Positions 16,779 through 24,654 are shown, numbered from the stretch's first letter. The stretch: DNA of 64,000 nt from Bradyrhizobium roseum (GCF_030413175.1 NZ_CP129212.1:6176450-6240449); one strand, 5' to 3'. Notes: generated by a model not told the origin, from the sequence alone. Numbers and translations are program-made.

Positions 16779-17333
16779 TCAGCGCGGCTGCTTGTCGAGC
16801 CAGCGCTTGAGCATGCGCATGTTGCGAACGTTGGCGCGGAACATGACGTCGAAGGCGTCGCCCGCGACCGGCACCAGGCCCACGACCCCGTCGACCGCGA
16901 CATTGCCGAGCATTCGCGCCGTGATGTGCCAGGGCGCCCCGAGCGCCCGCGCCTCGCGCACCAGCCATAGCGAAATCGCCGTCGTGATGATGTCGCCAAC
17001 CACCGGGATCAGGCCGATCAGCCCGTCGATGCCGTAGCGGAAATTGGTGCCGGGCACGACGAAGGCGACATCCAGCAATTTGGCGATGGCATCGAGCCGC
17101 GCCAGCCGCTGCTCACGGGTCAGGTCGCCGAATGGATTGGCGCCGCCAGGACCAAAATCGAACCGGAAGCCTTCGAACTGGGCACGCGGGCCGGCGTCGG
17201 GGATTTCCCGCCCGTCCTGGTCGATGACAGGCCCGCGCCCTTGCGCGCGTCCTGTGGCGCGTTCGCGGAAGGGCCGTTCGCTGCCGCTGCGGGAACGCTG
17301 CGGCGTATAGATATCATCGTTTGCCATGGTCAT
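16779..17333 (-). CDS. DUF4112 family membrane-associated protein
   Basis: The protein has 184 residues. The first 65 are polar, low-complexity and probably disordered. The rest is the DUF4112 domain: RLDAIAKLLDVAFVVPGTNF, then IGLIPVVGDIITTAISLWLV and VVGLVPVAGDAFDVMFRAN. The last two contain the repeated G-x-x-P-V-x-G-D signature in two hydrophobic hairpins. Function is unknown; the duplicated PVxGD motif is typical of the family. Starts at 17333 and 17327 (MANDD) are both possible. Confidence 0.9.
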   Translation of the reverse strand: MTMANDDIYTPQRSRSGSERPFRERATGRAQGRGPVIDQDGREIPDAGPRAQFEGFRFDFGPGGANPFGDLTREQRLARLDAIAKLLDVAFVVPGTNFRYGIDGLIGLIPVVGDIITTAISLWLVREARALGAPWHITARMLGNVAVDGVVGLVPVAGDAFDVMFRANVRNMRMLKRWLDKQPR

Positions 17334-17364
17334 CAGATGGTAACGCCAATACGAGGCACAAGTT

Positions 17365-17402
17365 GCGTCAAATTATCGCTCGATCAGCCTTCGATTTGAC
17401 GC
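17365..17402. repeat. Inverted repeat upstream of the DUF4112 gene
   Basis: The arms GCGTCAAAT (17365-17373) and ATTTGACGC (17394-17402) are perfect 9-base inverted copies with a 20-base spacer. The element lies 32 bases before the DUF4112 start and 61 bases past the end of the AraC gene. It could be an operator; no T run supports a terminator. Confidence 0.5.
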
Positions 17403-17462
17403 GTTAGCTTCACGCCAACCAGCGTCCACCCCCAGGTCCGAGGGCATGGTTCGCTTGAAACG

Positions 17463-18425
17463 CTACCGCCCCCTTGCCGACGTCGGCGTCAGGCCGAAAC
17501 GGCGGCGGAAGCAGCGGTTGAAGTAGGACAAATCGTTGAAGCCGCAATCGAAGGCGATGTCGCTGATGCGTCGCCCGGCGGGCCGCGCCAAGAGGTCCGC
17601 CGCCTTGCGCAGCCGCAATTCCAACAGCCGCAGGGTGAAGCTGGCGCCGGCTTCATAGAGCAGTTCGTTGACGTAGCGCTCCGACAGGCCGGCGGCGGCG
17701 GCGAGCTTCTGCGCGGAAAAATCCGGCTCGGTAAAACGTTTCTCCAAAATCATCAGCACCGCCTGCAGCCGCACCGCGCGCAAGCCGGCACGGCGGGCTA
17801 CGCCGGCGACATCGCCGCGGGCGCCGAGGCCGAGCGCCGCCAGATCCATCAAATGGCTGGCGATGGCAAAGCCCGCCTCGTCGACGGCGCCGGGATGTCG
17901 CAACAACAGATCGCTGTAATCCATCGCCAGCGACAGCGCCCCGCCCGGCGCCAGTTCGCGGCCGACGAGATCGTCGACGCCGGCGACCAGAGCCTTCAGC
18001 GTCGCCATCGGCAGATGCACATTGGTGAAGCGCTTCTCGTTCATGCCGTCGGCGGCGAAGAACGGCTCGTCAAGCCTGAGCAGCGCCATCGATCCCGGCC
18101 GCAGCACGAACTCGCGGCCGCGATGGGTGACGCGGGACTCGCGGCTGCCGGTGTTGCGCGCCAGGCAATAGCGGTCGTCATTGGTCGCCAGCACCTGCCG
18201 CCTGTCGCGCCGCACCGTGGTGAAGGTGCCGTCGCAGCGGCCGAGCATGGTGGTGCCGACATGGATCGAGTTCATCGCCGCGCGAAACGGCACGTCCCCG
18301 GCCGGATCGAGTTCGCCGGTGTTGGAGAAATGCTCGAACAGTTCGGCGAAATACATGAAGCGCTGCCGCTCGCTCAGGCCCTGCGGCAGCATGTCGGTCG
18401 ACAGCGCTTTCTTGAGGACGGGCAT
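17463..18425 (-). CDS. AraC family transcription regulator
   Basis: The protein has 320 residues from the ATG at 18425; the frame is open about 139 codons further upstream without domain-like sequence. Residues 25-190 resemble the AraC_binding_2 sensor domain (MNSIHVGTTMLGRCDGTFTT, then RESRVTHRGREFVLRPG). Residues 220-318 hold two helix-turn-helix units ending in the family signature ISDIAFDCGFNDLSYFNRCFRRRFG. The ligand and target are unknown. It is transcribed away from the small-protein genes at 18.7 kb and may control them or the DUF4112 gene. Confidence 0.9.
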   Translation of the reverse strand: MPVLKKALSTDMLPQGLSERQRFMYFAELFEHFSNTGELDPAGDVPFRAAMNSIHVGTTMLGRCDGTFTTVRRDRRQVLATNDDRYCLARNTGSRESRVTHRGREFVLRPGSMALLRLDEPFFAADGMNEKRFTNVHLPMATLKALVAGVDDLVGRELAPGGALSLAMDYSDLLLRHPGAVDEAGFAIASHLMDLAALGLGARGDVAGVARRAGLRAVRLQAVLMILEKRFTEPDFSAQKLAAAAGLSERYVNELLYEAGASFTLRLLELRLRKAADLLARPAGRRISDIAFDCGFNDLSYFNRCFRRRFGLTPTSARGR

Positions 18426-18677
18426 CGGCGGAAGGTTCTGATGGCAACGTGGACAGTCTTGCAACTGGCGGATGAATGCCGGCTGAAGCGAGCCTAGCAA
18501 CACGCCGCCGTGAAGAAAACAGCGCCGGACAGTCCAAATCTCAAATCCTTCGGCGCTTGCCAGTCCAAGACGCGGCCTCGAGCCGGGCTTATCCGTGCGG
18601 CGACAGCGGCCGCCGGGGCCGCCGCATTCCCGCAAGCGGAATCGTCGGCGTTTTAACACCTCAGAGGAGACCAGGAG

Positions 18678-18917
18678 ATGACGACATCCTTCGCCCGCAA
18701 GGCGCTGCTTGGCGCTGCGATCGCCGCCAGCATGGGCATCGGCTACGCCATCGGTGCGCAGCCGCACATGACCGCCAGCATCGGCCTGTTGCAATCGGCG
18801 CGCGCTGAACTCGTCGCCGCGACGCCGAACAAGGGCGGTCACCGCGAAAAGGCGATGGGCCTGATCGACCGGGCCATCGGCGAGGTCCGCGCCGGCATCG
18901 CCTTTGCCGGCGGCTGA
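18678..18917 (+). CDS. Small exported helical protein
   Basis: The protein has 79 residues. An N-terminal signal peptide (SFARKALLGAAIAASMGIGYAIG) is followed by a helical segment. Its motif LLQSARAELVAATPNKGGHREKAMGLIDRAIGEVRAGI recurs in many small exported rhizobial proteins of unknown function (quoted here in two parts: LLQSARAELVAATPNKGG and HREKAMGLIDRAIGEVRAGI). The start is supported by AGGAG (18673-18677 area) directly upstream. It may be cotranscribed with the gene 35 bases downstream. Confidence 0.75.
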   Translation: MTTSFARKALLGAAIAASMGIGYAIGAQPHMTASIGLLQSARAELVAATPNKGGHREKAMGLIDRAIGEVRAGIAFAGG

Positions 18918-18952
18918 TCGCGATATCCGGCTGAACCCATCGGAGAGATTTG

Positions 18953-19201
18953 ATGAACAGACTGATCGCCACCGTTTTCGCTTTCGGCATGATGGCCGGC
19001 GTCGCCCATGGGATGCCGTTGGCGCCGCTCGCGCCCGCGACCAACAGCGACGTCATCGAGGTCGCCGGCGGCTGCGGCCGTGGCTGGCACCGCGGTCCCT
19101 ATGGCGGCTGCCGACGCAACTACGCCAGGCCGTGGCTGCACGCCTGCCCGCGCGGCTGGTACCCCGGTCCCTACGGCCGCTGCCGCGCCAACGGCAGGTG
19201 A
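18953..19201 (+). CDS. Small exported GCG_CRPN-type Gly/Arg/Trp-rich protein
   Basis: The protein has 82 residues from the ATG at 18953 (GGAGAG upstream; a TTG one codon earlier is in frame). A signal peptide (LIATVFAFGMMAGVAHG) precedes the segment EVAGGCGRGWHRGPYGGCRRN, read here as GGCGRGWHRGPYGGC plus RRN. It matches the GCG_CRPN prefix domain of small rhizobial proteins. A partial second copy follows (ACPRGWYPGPYGRCRAN). The four Cys residues in two repeats could form disulfides after export. Function unknown. Confidence 0.8.
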   Translation: MNRLIATVFAFGMMAGVAHGMPLAPLAPATNSDVIEVAGGCGRGWHRGPYGGCRRNYARPWLHACPRGWYPGPYGRCRANGR

Positions 19202-19285
19202 AATTTCATCACGCGACGATACTGCATCACCGGCGGCGGATCGAAAGATCCGCCGTTTTGATTTGCGCGGCCGACTTGTCGCTTC

Positions 19286-19304
19286 TGACAGGATTTTCCT
19301 GACG
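19286..19304 (+). promoter_or_regulatory. CAGG-N5-CCTG palindrome, site 1
   Basis: TGACAGGATTTTCCTGACG is the first of four near-identical intergenic palindromes in a 5.4-kb stretch. It lies 119 bases upstream of the small membrane protein gene at 19423. It has the inverted core CAGG-ATTTT-CCTG, and its 15-base core CAGGATTTTCCTGAC is identical to the minus-strand reading of site 4. Binding by the linked response regulator is inferred. Confidence 0.6.
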
Positions 19305-19422
19305 TTTCAGGATCCGGGCTCGCCCTAATATGCCGCACGCCAAGAAAGCATCGGGCACGAAGGAAAACCAAACGGCGCCGCCACGGCCATTCTCGGCGTG
19401 CCAGCAGTAAAGGTGACCGCTG

Positions 19423-19617
19423 ATGGGAAAGCTTGCCTATCTCGCATTTTCATTCTTCTTCGCAATCGGAAGCGCAACGCTCGTGGCATACACGCTGGCA
19501 TACACCGCGCACTACTATCTCGACGTTCCCGGCTCCGCGATTCGCGAACAGGCACTGATCTCCGCAGCGCTCATCTTCGGTTTCGTCACAATCCAGCTTC
19601 TGACAACCAAGGACTAG
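19423..19617 (+). CDS. Small two-helix membrane protein
   Basis: The protein has 64 residues. It has two hydrophobic segments, LAYLAFSFFFAIGSATLVAY (about 3-23) and ALISAALIFGFVTIQLL (about 44-60), joined by a short polar loop. AAAGGTGA upstream of the ATG is a fair ribosome site. No named family is recognised. The palindrome at 19286 lies upstream and a long stem-loop begins 8 bases after the stop. Confidence 0.7.
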   Translation: MGKLAYLAFSFFFAIGSATLVAYTLAYTAHYYLDVPGSAIREQALISAALIFGFVTIQLLTTKD

Positions 19618-19624
19618 ATAACTT

Positions 19625-19684
19625 GCTGGGCATACTCCCGCATCACTGCTGATCGACGCGATCATGATCGGGAGTTTGCCCAGC
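19625..19684 (+). repeat. Long stem-loop after the 19.4-kb membrane protein gene
   Basis: The arms GCTGGGCATACTCCCG (19625-19640) and CGGGAGTTTGCCCAGC (19669-19684) pair at 15 of 16 positions. The 28-base loop contains further short palindromes (GATCATGATC). It begins 8 bases after a stop codon and is followed by CTTTCGCTTCC, not a clean T run. It may be a terminator or a structured 3' RNA element. Confidence 0.6.
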
Positions 19685-19775
19685 CTTTCGCTTCCAGCGG
19701 CGATGATAATGATCGAAAGGATTATCGGGGCGATCCGGCCACAAGATTCTGCACGACAACATCATGGGGGTTTGA

Positions 19776-19967
19776 ATGTTCTGCAGCAAAACAGTCGAAA
19801 GGCAACCGTCAGCCTATTGCATACCGTGTTCGGAACGAACGCCGCACCGCTACGAACGGCTGGGTGTCAACGGCCGACTGACTTCCAGGGCCATCTGCCT
19901 GGTCTGCGACAACGATTCGCGCCGGGACCCAGCAAGCCTTCGTGAGACCGGGTCACCGTTGCCGTAA
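19776..19967 (+). CDS. Possible small Cys-pair (zinc-ribbon-like) protein
   Basis: The predicted protein has 63 residues with two CxxC pairs about 23 residues apart, CIPC (about 15-18) and CLVC (about 41-44), plus Cys3. This spacing suits a small metal-binding ribbon. GGGGG lies 6 bases before the ATG. No family is recognised, and codon bias is weak compared with neighbours. It could equally be non-coding DNA; the flanks (19685-19775 and 19968-20011) show nothing else. Confidence 0.35.
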   Translation: MFCSKTVERQPSAYCIPCSERTPHRYERLGVNGRLTSRAICLVCDNDSRRDPASLRETGSPLP

Positions 19968-20011
19968 GCGTTTCAGCCCTCCCCGCGTCAGGCCAAGCAC
20001 GACAGGCGCAT

Positions 20012-20030
20012 TGACAGGTTTTTCCTGACG
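20012..20030 (+). promoter_or_regulatory. CAGG-N5-CCTG palindrome, site 2
   Basis: TGACAGGTTTTTCCTGACG has the same arms as site 1 with a TTTTT spacer. It lies 71 bases upstream of the gene at 20101. The bases TTGACA at 20011-20016 could also serve as a -35 element, in which case a regulator bound here would act directly on polymerase. Confidence 0.6.
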
Positions 20031-20100
20031 CGCCGATGCGGAATTGGGGCCTAGGATGGGGACTAACAGGCATGAGCATGCATCATTCCAGGGGTAAACG

Positions 20101-20349
20101 GTGGACCAGGCGAACGAAAAGTCACTCAAGCAGATCCAAAGCAAGCAACTGAGCGATCGCGCTTTTTTCTTTAAACGCCTCGCGATTGGCGCCGCGGATC
20201 CAAAATTTGCGTCGAAACTGCAGCGGCTCGTCGAGGAATATGAACGCGCGGCAGCGCGCATTACGCTGGAAGCAGAACCTGCCTCCTTGCAAGCAGAGAG
20301 CACGGTGCTCCAAGCCGCGCCAGCGCAGCGCAGCGCAGCGATTGAGTGA
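20101..20349 (+). CDS. Small soluble helical protein of unknown function
   Basis: The protein has 82 residues from a GTG start (GGGGTAAAC just upstream). The segment KSLKQIQSKQLSDRAFFFKRLAIGAADPKFASK with LQRLVEEYERAAARI is strongly helical and charged. The C-terminal 25 residues are Ala/Glu/Gln-rich and end over an imperfect GCGCAGC repeat. No signal peptide or named domain is visible. It lies behind palindrome site 2. Confidence 0.6.
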   Translation: MDQANEKSLKQIQSKQLSDRAFFFKRLAIGAADPKFASKLQRLVEEYERAAARITLEAEPASLQAESTVLQAAPAQRSAAIE

Positions 20350-20426
20350 ACTTGCCCGGCCTAGGCAAGCGAACTTGCTCTGTCCATCATCCGGCAAAAC
20401 GATGATCGCGGACTGAGATATCCGTC

Positions 20427-20831
20427 ATGCTCGAACACACGACATCAGCCCCTAATATGGCAACGCAATACGTCCCGGACGATATCCGCGACTTCCTTTT
20501 GAACCACATTGCTTCGGTTGCGCAGATCGAAGCCTTGCTGCTGATATGGGCTACCCCGGAGAAACGGTGGGGCATCTCGCAGATTGCTGCGCGGATCTAC
20601 GCCAACGAAAGCGAAACCGCAAAAGCACTAGAGGGGCTTTGCAACGTCGGTTTGCTCGACCGCAGGGACGGGACCTTCGGCCTGCAGACGTCGGAAGAAA
20701 CTTTCGAACTGATCAGGAGGCTGCGGGAAACCTATGCCCGGCATCTCATACCCGTGACGGATGTCATCCACAGCAGATCGCGTGACCCGCAGTTGACAGC
20801 CGGGGCACGCCCGACTGAAGGGGATCGATGA
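20427..20831 (+). CDS. Putative winged-helix protein of unknown function
   Basis: The protein has 134 residues. After about 14 variable residues, YVPDDIRDFLLNHIASVAQIEALLLI is helical. WGISQIAARIYANESETAKALEGLCNVGLLDRRDGTFGL, read in two parts (WGISQIAARIYANESETA and KALEGLCNVGLLDRR), then resembles a winged helix-turn-helix with its wing. It may be a small DNA-binding regulator or a polymerase-associated protein. It lies 77 bases after the preceding gene and could be cotranscribed with it. Confidence 0.7.
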   Translation: MLEHTTSAPNMATQYVPDDIRDFLLNHIASVAQIEALLLIWATPEKRWGISQIAARIYANESETAKALEGLCNVGLLDRRDGTFGLQTSEETFELIRRLRETYARHLIPVTDVIHSRSRDPQLTAGARPTEGDR

Positions 20832-20903
20832 CATGTCGACGCGCGAGGCAGGCCGTGGGCTCTCCAGGCTTACCGCGAGGCTGCGCAAACCGCCTGTCTC
20901 GTC

Positions 20904-21131
20904 GTGCTTGTGGCGATCCCGTTCGCGGCACAGCCGTCGTTCGCCCAGAAACTCCATGCCTACGAGCCGCCAATAATGGACCCCTACTCCACGGCCTATG
21001 TCGACAACGGCTCCTGTTCGGCTGGCAAGATCCTGAAGGTCCAGGGTGCGCCGCGCAATCAACGCCGGAAGAAAAGCTGTGTGCCCGTCAGCGATCTGCG
21101 GGCCGTCGGGGCGCCTGCAGTCGCCAGATAG
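20904..21131 (+). CDS. Small exported protein (DUF6719-like), probable frameshift at the 5' end
   Basis: The frame read from the GTG at 20904 encodes 75 residues: a signal-peptide core (LVAIPFAAQPSFAQ), then KLHAYEPPIMDPYSTAYVD and NGSCSAGKILKV ... RRKKSCVP. The last part resembles small exported rhizobial DUF6719-type proteins with two Cys. The same frame continues upstream to 20832 (ALQAYREAAQTACLVV) but has no ATG. The best start, ATG 20833 with AAGGGGATC nine bases before it, lies in another frame and reads MSTREAGRG. I infer a single-base difference near 20860 that splits one gene; a sequencing error is equally possible. Confidence 0.45.
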   Translation: MLVAIPFAAQPSFAQKLHAYEPPIMDPYSTAYVDNGSCSAGKILKVQGAPRNQRRKKSCVPVSDLRAVGAPAVAR

Positions 21132-21197
21132 GGAAGCGATTGGTCGCACGCGGATGTGCGGGGCCGCAGAAAGCATGCAACCCCGCGCGGCGCGCGC

Positions 21198-21569
21198 CTA
21201 CGGGCAAGAATGGCGATTGCCGTCATATCCCAGATAGGTGCCGGAGGCCGGATCGTAGGAACGATAGCGCTGCGCACAATAGGTCATCGCGTCGTTCGCC
21301 CGAGCCTGACTGTTGGCAATCGCACCGCCAATGACAGCGCCTGCGGCCAGCCCGCCAAGTGCCGCCGCCCCGGGCCCGTAGTGGCGGCGATGGTGCCAGC
21401 GTCGATTCCCATGATGCCACCGGCGGTATTGCACGCTTGTCAAAGGAAATGCCGACGCGGCCAGCATTTCCGGCCCGGCTACCGGCGCCATCGGCGCCGC
21501 CGCGGCCGGCGAGATCGTCGCCGATGCGCCTAGCAAGATCGTGACTGCGACAATTTTCCATGAAGTCAT
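21198..21569 (-). CDS. BA14K family exported protein
   Basis: The protein has 123 residues. A signal peptide (SWKIVAVTILLGASATISPAAA) is followed by a His/Arg/Trp-rich stretch (YRRWHHGNRRWHHRRHYG), a Gly/Ala membrane-like segment (LGGLAAGAVIGGAIANS) and the BA14K motif YCAQRYRSYDPASGTYLGYDG. BA14K proteins, first studied in Brucella, are exported with lectin-like properties; this role is from the family and untested here. Palindrome site 3 lies 112 bases upstream of its start. Confidence 0.85.
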   Translation of the reverse strand: MTSWKIVAVTILLGASATISPAAAAPMAPVAGPEMLAASAFPLTSVQYRRWHHGNRRWHHRRHYGPGAAALGGLAAGAVIGGAIANSQARANDAMTYCAQRYRSYDPASGTYLGYDGNRHSCP

Positions 21570-21680
21570 CTGAACGCTCCTGTTTCAGGGCACGCCAATT
21601 GAGGGGATCCGCCACGTGAACCATTTCCGCTGCGGCTTGCGTGCGCACATGTCGGCAACACGCCGCGGGATGGATCGTTC

Positions 21681-21699
21681 TGACAGGTAATTCCTGACG
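21681..21699. promoter_or_regulatory. CAGG-N5-CCTG palindrome, site 3
   Basis: TGACAGGTAATTCCTGACG shares both arms with sites 1 and 2. It lies between the BA14K gene start (21569, transcribed away to the left) and the response-regulator stop (21822). The BA14K gene is the natural target on the minus strand, at 112 bases. A plus-strand target is unlikely because only the antisense of the regulator lies downstream. Confidence 0.6.
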
Positions 21700-21821
21700 C
21701 TAAACCGCGATGAGATCGGGATGAATCATCCATCGCGCTTCAGGTTGCTGTTTGAGGATGATCTGTTCGGAAAGCCGCTTCACATTTTTCCGGATCATGC
21801 CCCAGGTCGTACAGCTTGGCT

Positions 21822-22475
21822 TCAGTTGGGTGGCGCCAGCCAGCCCTGCTTGATACCGAAGCGGACGATATCCGCACGGCTATCAAGCCCCTTTTTCTCA
21901 GCCGCGCGCGCCTTGTACGTCTCTACGCTCTTGACGCTGACATCAAGTTGGCCGGCGATTTGCTTGTTGCTGAAACCTTGCGCCACCAGCTTAAGCACGT
22001 CCTCTTCGCGCCAGCTGAGTTCGCCGCCGGCCTCTTCGCTCGGCAAGGCGAATGAAGGCGCGCTCATCGCCGTTCTTTCGGCTATCGCCGGATCGAGGTA
22101 GACGTTCCCCCGATTGACGTCCCGGATCGCGCGGAGCAATTCTTCCCCAGCCGATCGCTTCAACAGATATCCTCTCGCGCCGGCCTCGAGCACCGGATGC
22201 ACATACGCCCGATCTTCATGGACCGTAAGAACGATGATCTTGACGTCCGGGCAGTGCCTCGTCACCTGGCGCGCGAGCTCCATCCCGCTGATATCCGGCA
22301 ATGACAGGTCGATAACCGCGATATCCGGCGCGCAGTCGCGAATGGCCTTCAGGCCCGTAGCCCCTGTGCTGGCTTCGCCGACGAGTTCGACCTCGGGCAC
22401 TCCCTGCAGCAGCGCCCGAATGCCCGCGAGAACCACGGGATGATCGTCAACCAATGCGATACGAACCGGCGTCAC
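21822..22475 (-). CDS. NarL/FixJ-type response regulator
   Basis: The protein has 217 residues. The receiver domain has the acidic pair DD (10-11), phospho-acceptor Asp56 in IAVIDLSLPD, and the conserved Thr and Lys (IIVLTVHED ... GYLLKRSAGEEL). The LuxR-type helix-turn-helix lies at about 150-212 (LSWREEDVLKLVAQGFSNKQIA, quoted as two parts: LSWREEDVLKL and VAQGFSNKQIA; then SVKSVETYKARAAEKKGL). Its start overlaps the kinase stop (ATGA), so the pair is cotranslated. It is the likely binder of the CAGG-N5-CCTG sites around it. Confidence 0.95.
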   Translation of the reverse strand: MTPVRIALVDDHPVVLAGIRALLQGVPEVELVGEASTGATGLKAIRDCAPDIAVIDLSLPDISGMELARQVTRHCPDVKIIVLTVHEDRAYVHPVLEAGARGYLLKRSAGEELLRAIRDVNRGNVYLDPAIAERTAMSAPSFALPSEEAGGELSWREEDVLKLVAQGFSNKQIAGQLDVSVKSVETYKARAAEKKGLDSRADIVRFGIKQGWLAPPN

Positions 22476-24601
22476 GCGATGGTCTCCGACGCCTGCAGCG
22501 GAATCTGGATAAAGATCGTACTCCCCTTTCCAGGTGCGGATTCGAAGGCGATTGTGCCGCCGAGGAGAGCAACCCTCTCCTTCATGCCGGAAAGACCCAA
22601 GCCCGGCGTCCGACCGGGGCCTGACGCAATCCGGCCAACGGTCTCCGGGTCAAAGCCAACGCCATTGTCCTCCAGAACCAGCGCAAGGCTTTCCGGTTTC
22701 TTCTCGAGTACGATGCTGACCTTGCTTGCGCTGGCATGTTTCAGGACGTTGGTCAGCCCTTCCTGAATCAATCGGTACAGCACCGCCGCCGCATCGGCTG
22801 GCAGAGCATCGTCGCGCCCGAACGTCTGAATATCGACGCGAATGCCGTAGCGCTCTTGCCATTCCGCAACATAGGCCTCGATCGCCTTGAAGAGGCCGAG
22901 ATCATCGATGGCCGTCGGCCGCAGGTCTGACGCCGTACGATGAATGTCGCGACCAATCTGGGCCGCAAGCTGCTCCAGCCAACGCACCTGCGCCGTCGCC
23001 CCCTCTTCACTCGTGCCTTTGGCCAATCGCTGCTCCAGCGCTTTCAGTCCGAGAGACAGCCCGGTCACCGTCTGACCGATCTGATCGTGCAGCTCGCGCG
23101 AAATGCGGCGCTGCTCCTCTTCCTGCGCCGAGGCTAGTCGTCGCAGCAAATGAGACCGTTCAGTCTCCGCGCGCTTGAGAATATCGATGTCGGCCAATAC
23201 GCCGTTGATAACGTGACGCCGGTTGGGCGGCCCCTCCGCCCTTCCCGCCGCGCGCAGCCAGTACTCCCCGCGGTCGTCGGACTGCACCAGGAACTCGACG
23301 CTGCCGGATCTGCCACTCTCAAGGCAGTCGGTGGCGAACGAAGTCAGCGCGACGCGGTGCGGCGACTCGATCTGCGCGAAAATCCGCTCGGCCGGAAATC
23401 GGGTTTCTCCCGATCGCGCGGCCGCCAGGCCCAGCAGCGCGCAAAATCGACTGCAGCCGATGAACTCGTTGGCGGATAGATCCCAGCGCCACGTGCCGAG
23501 TTCGGCCGCATCGACCGCGAGCGCCCCGCGCTTTTCGCTATCCAGCAGCGCAGCCGCCGATTGAAGCGACTCCATTCGGCGCCGTTGGGCAATTTCTCTG
23601 GCAATAACCAGACCGAGGGCAATGGCAAGCCCAACACTGGCCGCCGTGCCGCTGAACAGCAGCCGCAACGAACGGGATACCGGTGCATTCAACTCCGACA
23701 CGGGCACGCCAACGTGGACCGACCATCCATCCGTACCGGCGAGCACGCGGTGAACAGTTTCGACATCGACACCCTCGCGGGTCTGGGTTCGCGCCGAGTT
23801 CGAGCCGCCGCGCGCCATGGCTTCCTGTACGGCCGGTGTCGTGGCGGCCGCCTTGGCAACTTTGACGTCCGGCGTGCGCGCAACCATTTTTTCCCTGGCA
23901 TCAATGACGGTGCCCGCCCAACCTTCGGGCAATCCGGCCTGGCCCAGAATCGTGCTGATCTGGTCAGGCAGCAGGCCGATCGTCAGGACGTAGCGGAGTT
24001 CACCATCCCTGACGACGGGAACGCGCAGGGACACCAATTGCTTGCCGATGGCGGCCTGGTACGGGCCGAGCCCGCCGAGCACCGGCTTTCGCGTGCGCAC
24101 AACCGCGTTGAAGCTTTCGGTATCGGTTACCGGTCCAAGCGGAGCACCGAGCGGCCGGAGCACGTTCAGGACCTGCTCTTGATCCGGCCTCGTCAGCGCG
24201 GCGGTTTCCCATAGCGGGCGGCTAGCCACGATCCGCGTTGCTTCGAGATAGAAATCCCGCAGATTTCCATGATCGAGCGCGACGGAACTCGCAAGCGTTT
24301 CGGCCACCTGCACCTCACGGGAAATCTCGCCTTCGATGCGGTGCGCGACCTGTGTCAGCGCCTCGGTGGCGGCCTTGCGCGCGTAGTTTCGCTCCTGATC
24401 GGCGGTGATATAGGCCATCCATCCCCCGAGAAGGAGGACCGGAATGGCCGCCGTGAGAACGAGGGCCGCGAAAAGCCAGAAGCCCTCCTTGGGGCGGCTC
24501 GAGCCGGAGGAAAGCAAGGTTCCTAACCTCGCGATCACTGTCGCCCGCGACTCCTTTTTGCCGGCGATAACGAACAACGTTATGCGCTCCTTAATTTGCA
24601 T
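22472..24601 (-). CDS. NarX-type membrane sensor histidine kinase
   Basis: The protein has 709 residues from the ATG at 24601. TM1 (41-65) and TM2 (312-334) enclose a periplasmic sensor domain of about 245 residues that resembles a Cache-type fold (PLWETAALTRPDQEQVLNVL; GKQLVSLRVPVVRDGELRYV). A PAS-like domain (about 360-480) contains LGTWRWDLSANEFIGCS. The HisKA_3 motif ISRELHDQIGQTVTGL carries phospho-accepting His505, and the HATPase domain has DNGVGFDPE and GLGLSGMKERV. The signal is unknown. Palindrome site 4 lies 54 bases upstream, which suggests autoregulation. Confidence 0.93.
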   Translation of the reverse strand: MQIKERITLFVIAGKKESRATVIARLGTLLSSGSSRPKEGFWLFAALVLTAAIPVLLLGGWMAYITADQERNYARKAATEALTQVAHRIEGEISREVQVAETLASSVALDHGNLRDFYLEATRIVASRPLWETAALTRPDQEQVLNVLRPLGAPLGPVTDTESFNAVVRTRKPVLGGLGPYQAAIGKQLVSLRVPVVRDGELRYVLTIGLLPDQISTILGQAGLPEGWAGTVIDAREKMVARTPDVKVAKAAATTPAVQEAMARGGSNSARTQTREGVDVETVHRVLAGTDGWSVHVGVPVSELNAPVSRSLRLLFSGTAASVGLAIALGLVIAREIAQRRRMESLQSAAALLDSEKRGALAVDAAELGTWRWDLSANEFIGCSRFCALLGLAAARSGETRFPAERIFAQIESPHRVALTSFATDCLESGRSGSVEFLVQSDDRGEYWLRAAGRAEGPPNRRHVINGVLADIDILKRAETERSHLLRRLASAQEEEQRRISRELHDQIGQTVTGLSLGLKALEQRLAKGTSEEGATAQVRWLEQLAAQIGRDIHRTASDLRPTAIDDLGLFKAIEAYVAEWQERYGIRVDIQTFGRDDALPADAAAVLYRLIQEGLTNVLKHASASKVSIVLEKKPESLALVLEDNGVGFDPETVGRIASGPGRTPGLGLSGMKERVALLGGTIAFESAPGKGSTIFIQIPLQASETIA

Positions 24602-24654
24602 TCCCGATCGGATCAGCGCGCTGTAGTCCTGCCAAGTGGTATATCGGCGGCACC

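Noticed and set aside
18426..18842. N-terminal extension of the AraC regulator
   Set aside because: The frame is open, but the added residues lack domain character; the ATG at 18425 gives the usual family length.
21721..22101. Plus-strand frame just after palindrome site 3
   Set aside because: Most of it is antisense to the response regulator; no signal peptide or domain, so site 3 was assigned to the BA14K gene.
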